Below are positions 63,852 to 64,000 of a stretch of DNA of 64,000 nt, one piece after another (the stretch's first letter is position 1; each line of letters starts with the position of its first letter). Source of the stretch: Paracrocinitomix mangrovi (GTDB lineage Bacteria > Bacteroidota > Bacteroidia > Flavobacteriales_D > Crocinitomicaceae); contig NZ_CP091819.1 in assembly GCF_019740355.2 (NCBI RefSeq), forward strand, positions 3,534,001-3,598,000, read 5' to 3'. The notes beneath the pieces were generated by a model. That model saw only the letters and a program-made list of their open reading frames with translations, made no database searches and had not been told where the DNA came from. The position numbers were made by a program, and so were the translations under genes.

Positions 63852-64000
63852 GCTTTTTTTATTGACTTGTTAATTAGTGTTTTAAGCTCTGACCAAGTGA
63901 AAATTTTACTTAAGTGAATAATAAAAACTATTAAGGTTAATAATAAGAATTTAAGTAATAATTTTTGATAAAAATTATCTAAATCATTGAGGAAGTAATA
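63848..64000 (-). CDS. Partial membrane protein, probable flippase C terminus
   Basis: An open frame enters from the right edge and ends at TAA (63850-63848). The visible 50 residues include a hydrophobic span KFLLLTLIVFIIHLSKIF and a basic tail SELKTLINKSIKKA. Polysaccharide flippases (Wzx type) often end with a span and short basic tail, and the setting fits. Its stop overlaps the WecF-like gene by four bases, the same layout as at four other convergent pairs here, which supports it as real. Confidence 0.5.
   Translation of the reverse strand, partial: YYFLNDLDNFYQKLLLKFLLLTLIVFIIHLSKIFTWSELKTLINKSIKKA

Overview
The window looks like chromosomal DNA of a marine or freshwater Bacteroidota, most likely a Flavobacteriia-type organism. 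The evidence is low GC, several promoters of the Bacteroidota form (TTG or TTTG, about 19-22 bases, TAnnTTTG), many secreted proteins with type IX secretion (T9SS) C-terminal domains, PKD and SprB-type repeats, an OmpA protein with a DUF5723 barrel and thrombospondin type 3 repeats, and Bacteroidota-typical intergenic repeats. No rRNA, phage, plasmid or CRISPR module was seen. One tRNA is present.

Region 1 (about 1-12440) is a defence island built on a type I restriction-modification system (hsdM, hsdS, hsdR and a YgjP/SprT-like metallopeptidase). It has unusual extras: a half-size HsdS-like protein under its own promoter, a divergent DUF4268 nuclease, and five genes inserted between hsdS and hsdR (a tail-anchored protein, a trypco2-like small protein, an unknown protein, a free-standing Mrr/QxK-type nuclease and a membrane coiled-coil protein). 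This nested module is the best candidate in the window for an undescribed system.

Region 2 (12.4-26 kb) holds secreted proteins, two intergenic repeat mosaics around a small lipoprotein gene, a large T9SS protein with eight alternating PKD domains, and an ArsR-AHSA1-AHSA1-FrnE operon with two operators placed on its promoter. Region 3 (26-33.4 kb) has a PAS-PP2C phosphatase converging on a SiaC-like phosphoprotein, another T9SS protein, and a sulfide:quinone oxidoreductase-like enzyme.

Region 4 (33.4-52.5 kb) has tRNA-Asp with a GIY-YIG gene flanked by perfect 50-bp direct repeats, further T9SS/gliding-type secreted proteins, a DUF58 protein, yidD, dsbD, rnhB and an OmpA-family porin-like protein. 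Region 5 (52.5-64 kb) starts with rlmH and then becomes a surface-polysaccharide cluster: a multi-span membrane protein, GT4, GT2, FkbM and other methyltransferases, hexapeptide acetyltransferases, two tandem CgeB-like glycosyltransferases, a DegT/DnrJ aminotransferase, NeuD, a WecF-like transferase and the tail of a probable membrane flippase cut by the window edge. Several genes use TTG or GTG starts, and five convergent gene pairs overlap by exactly four bases at their stop codons.
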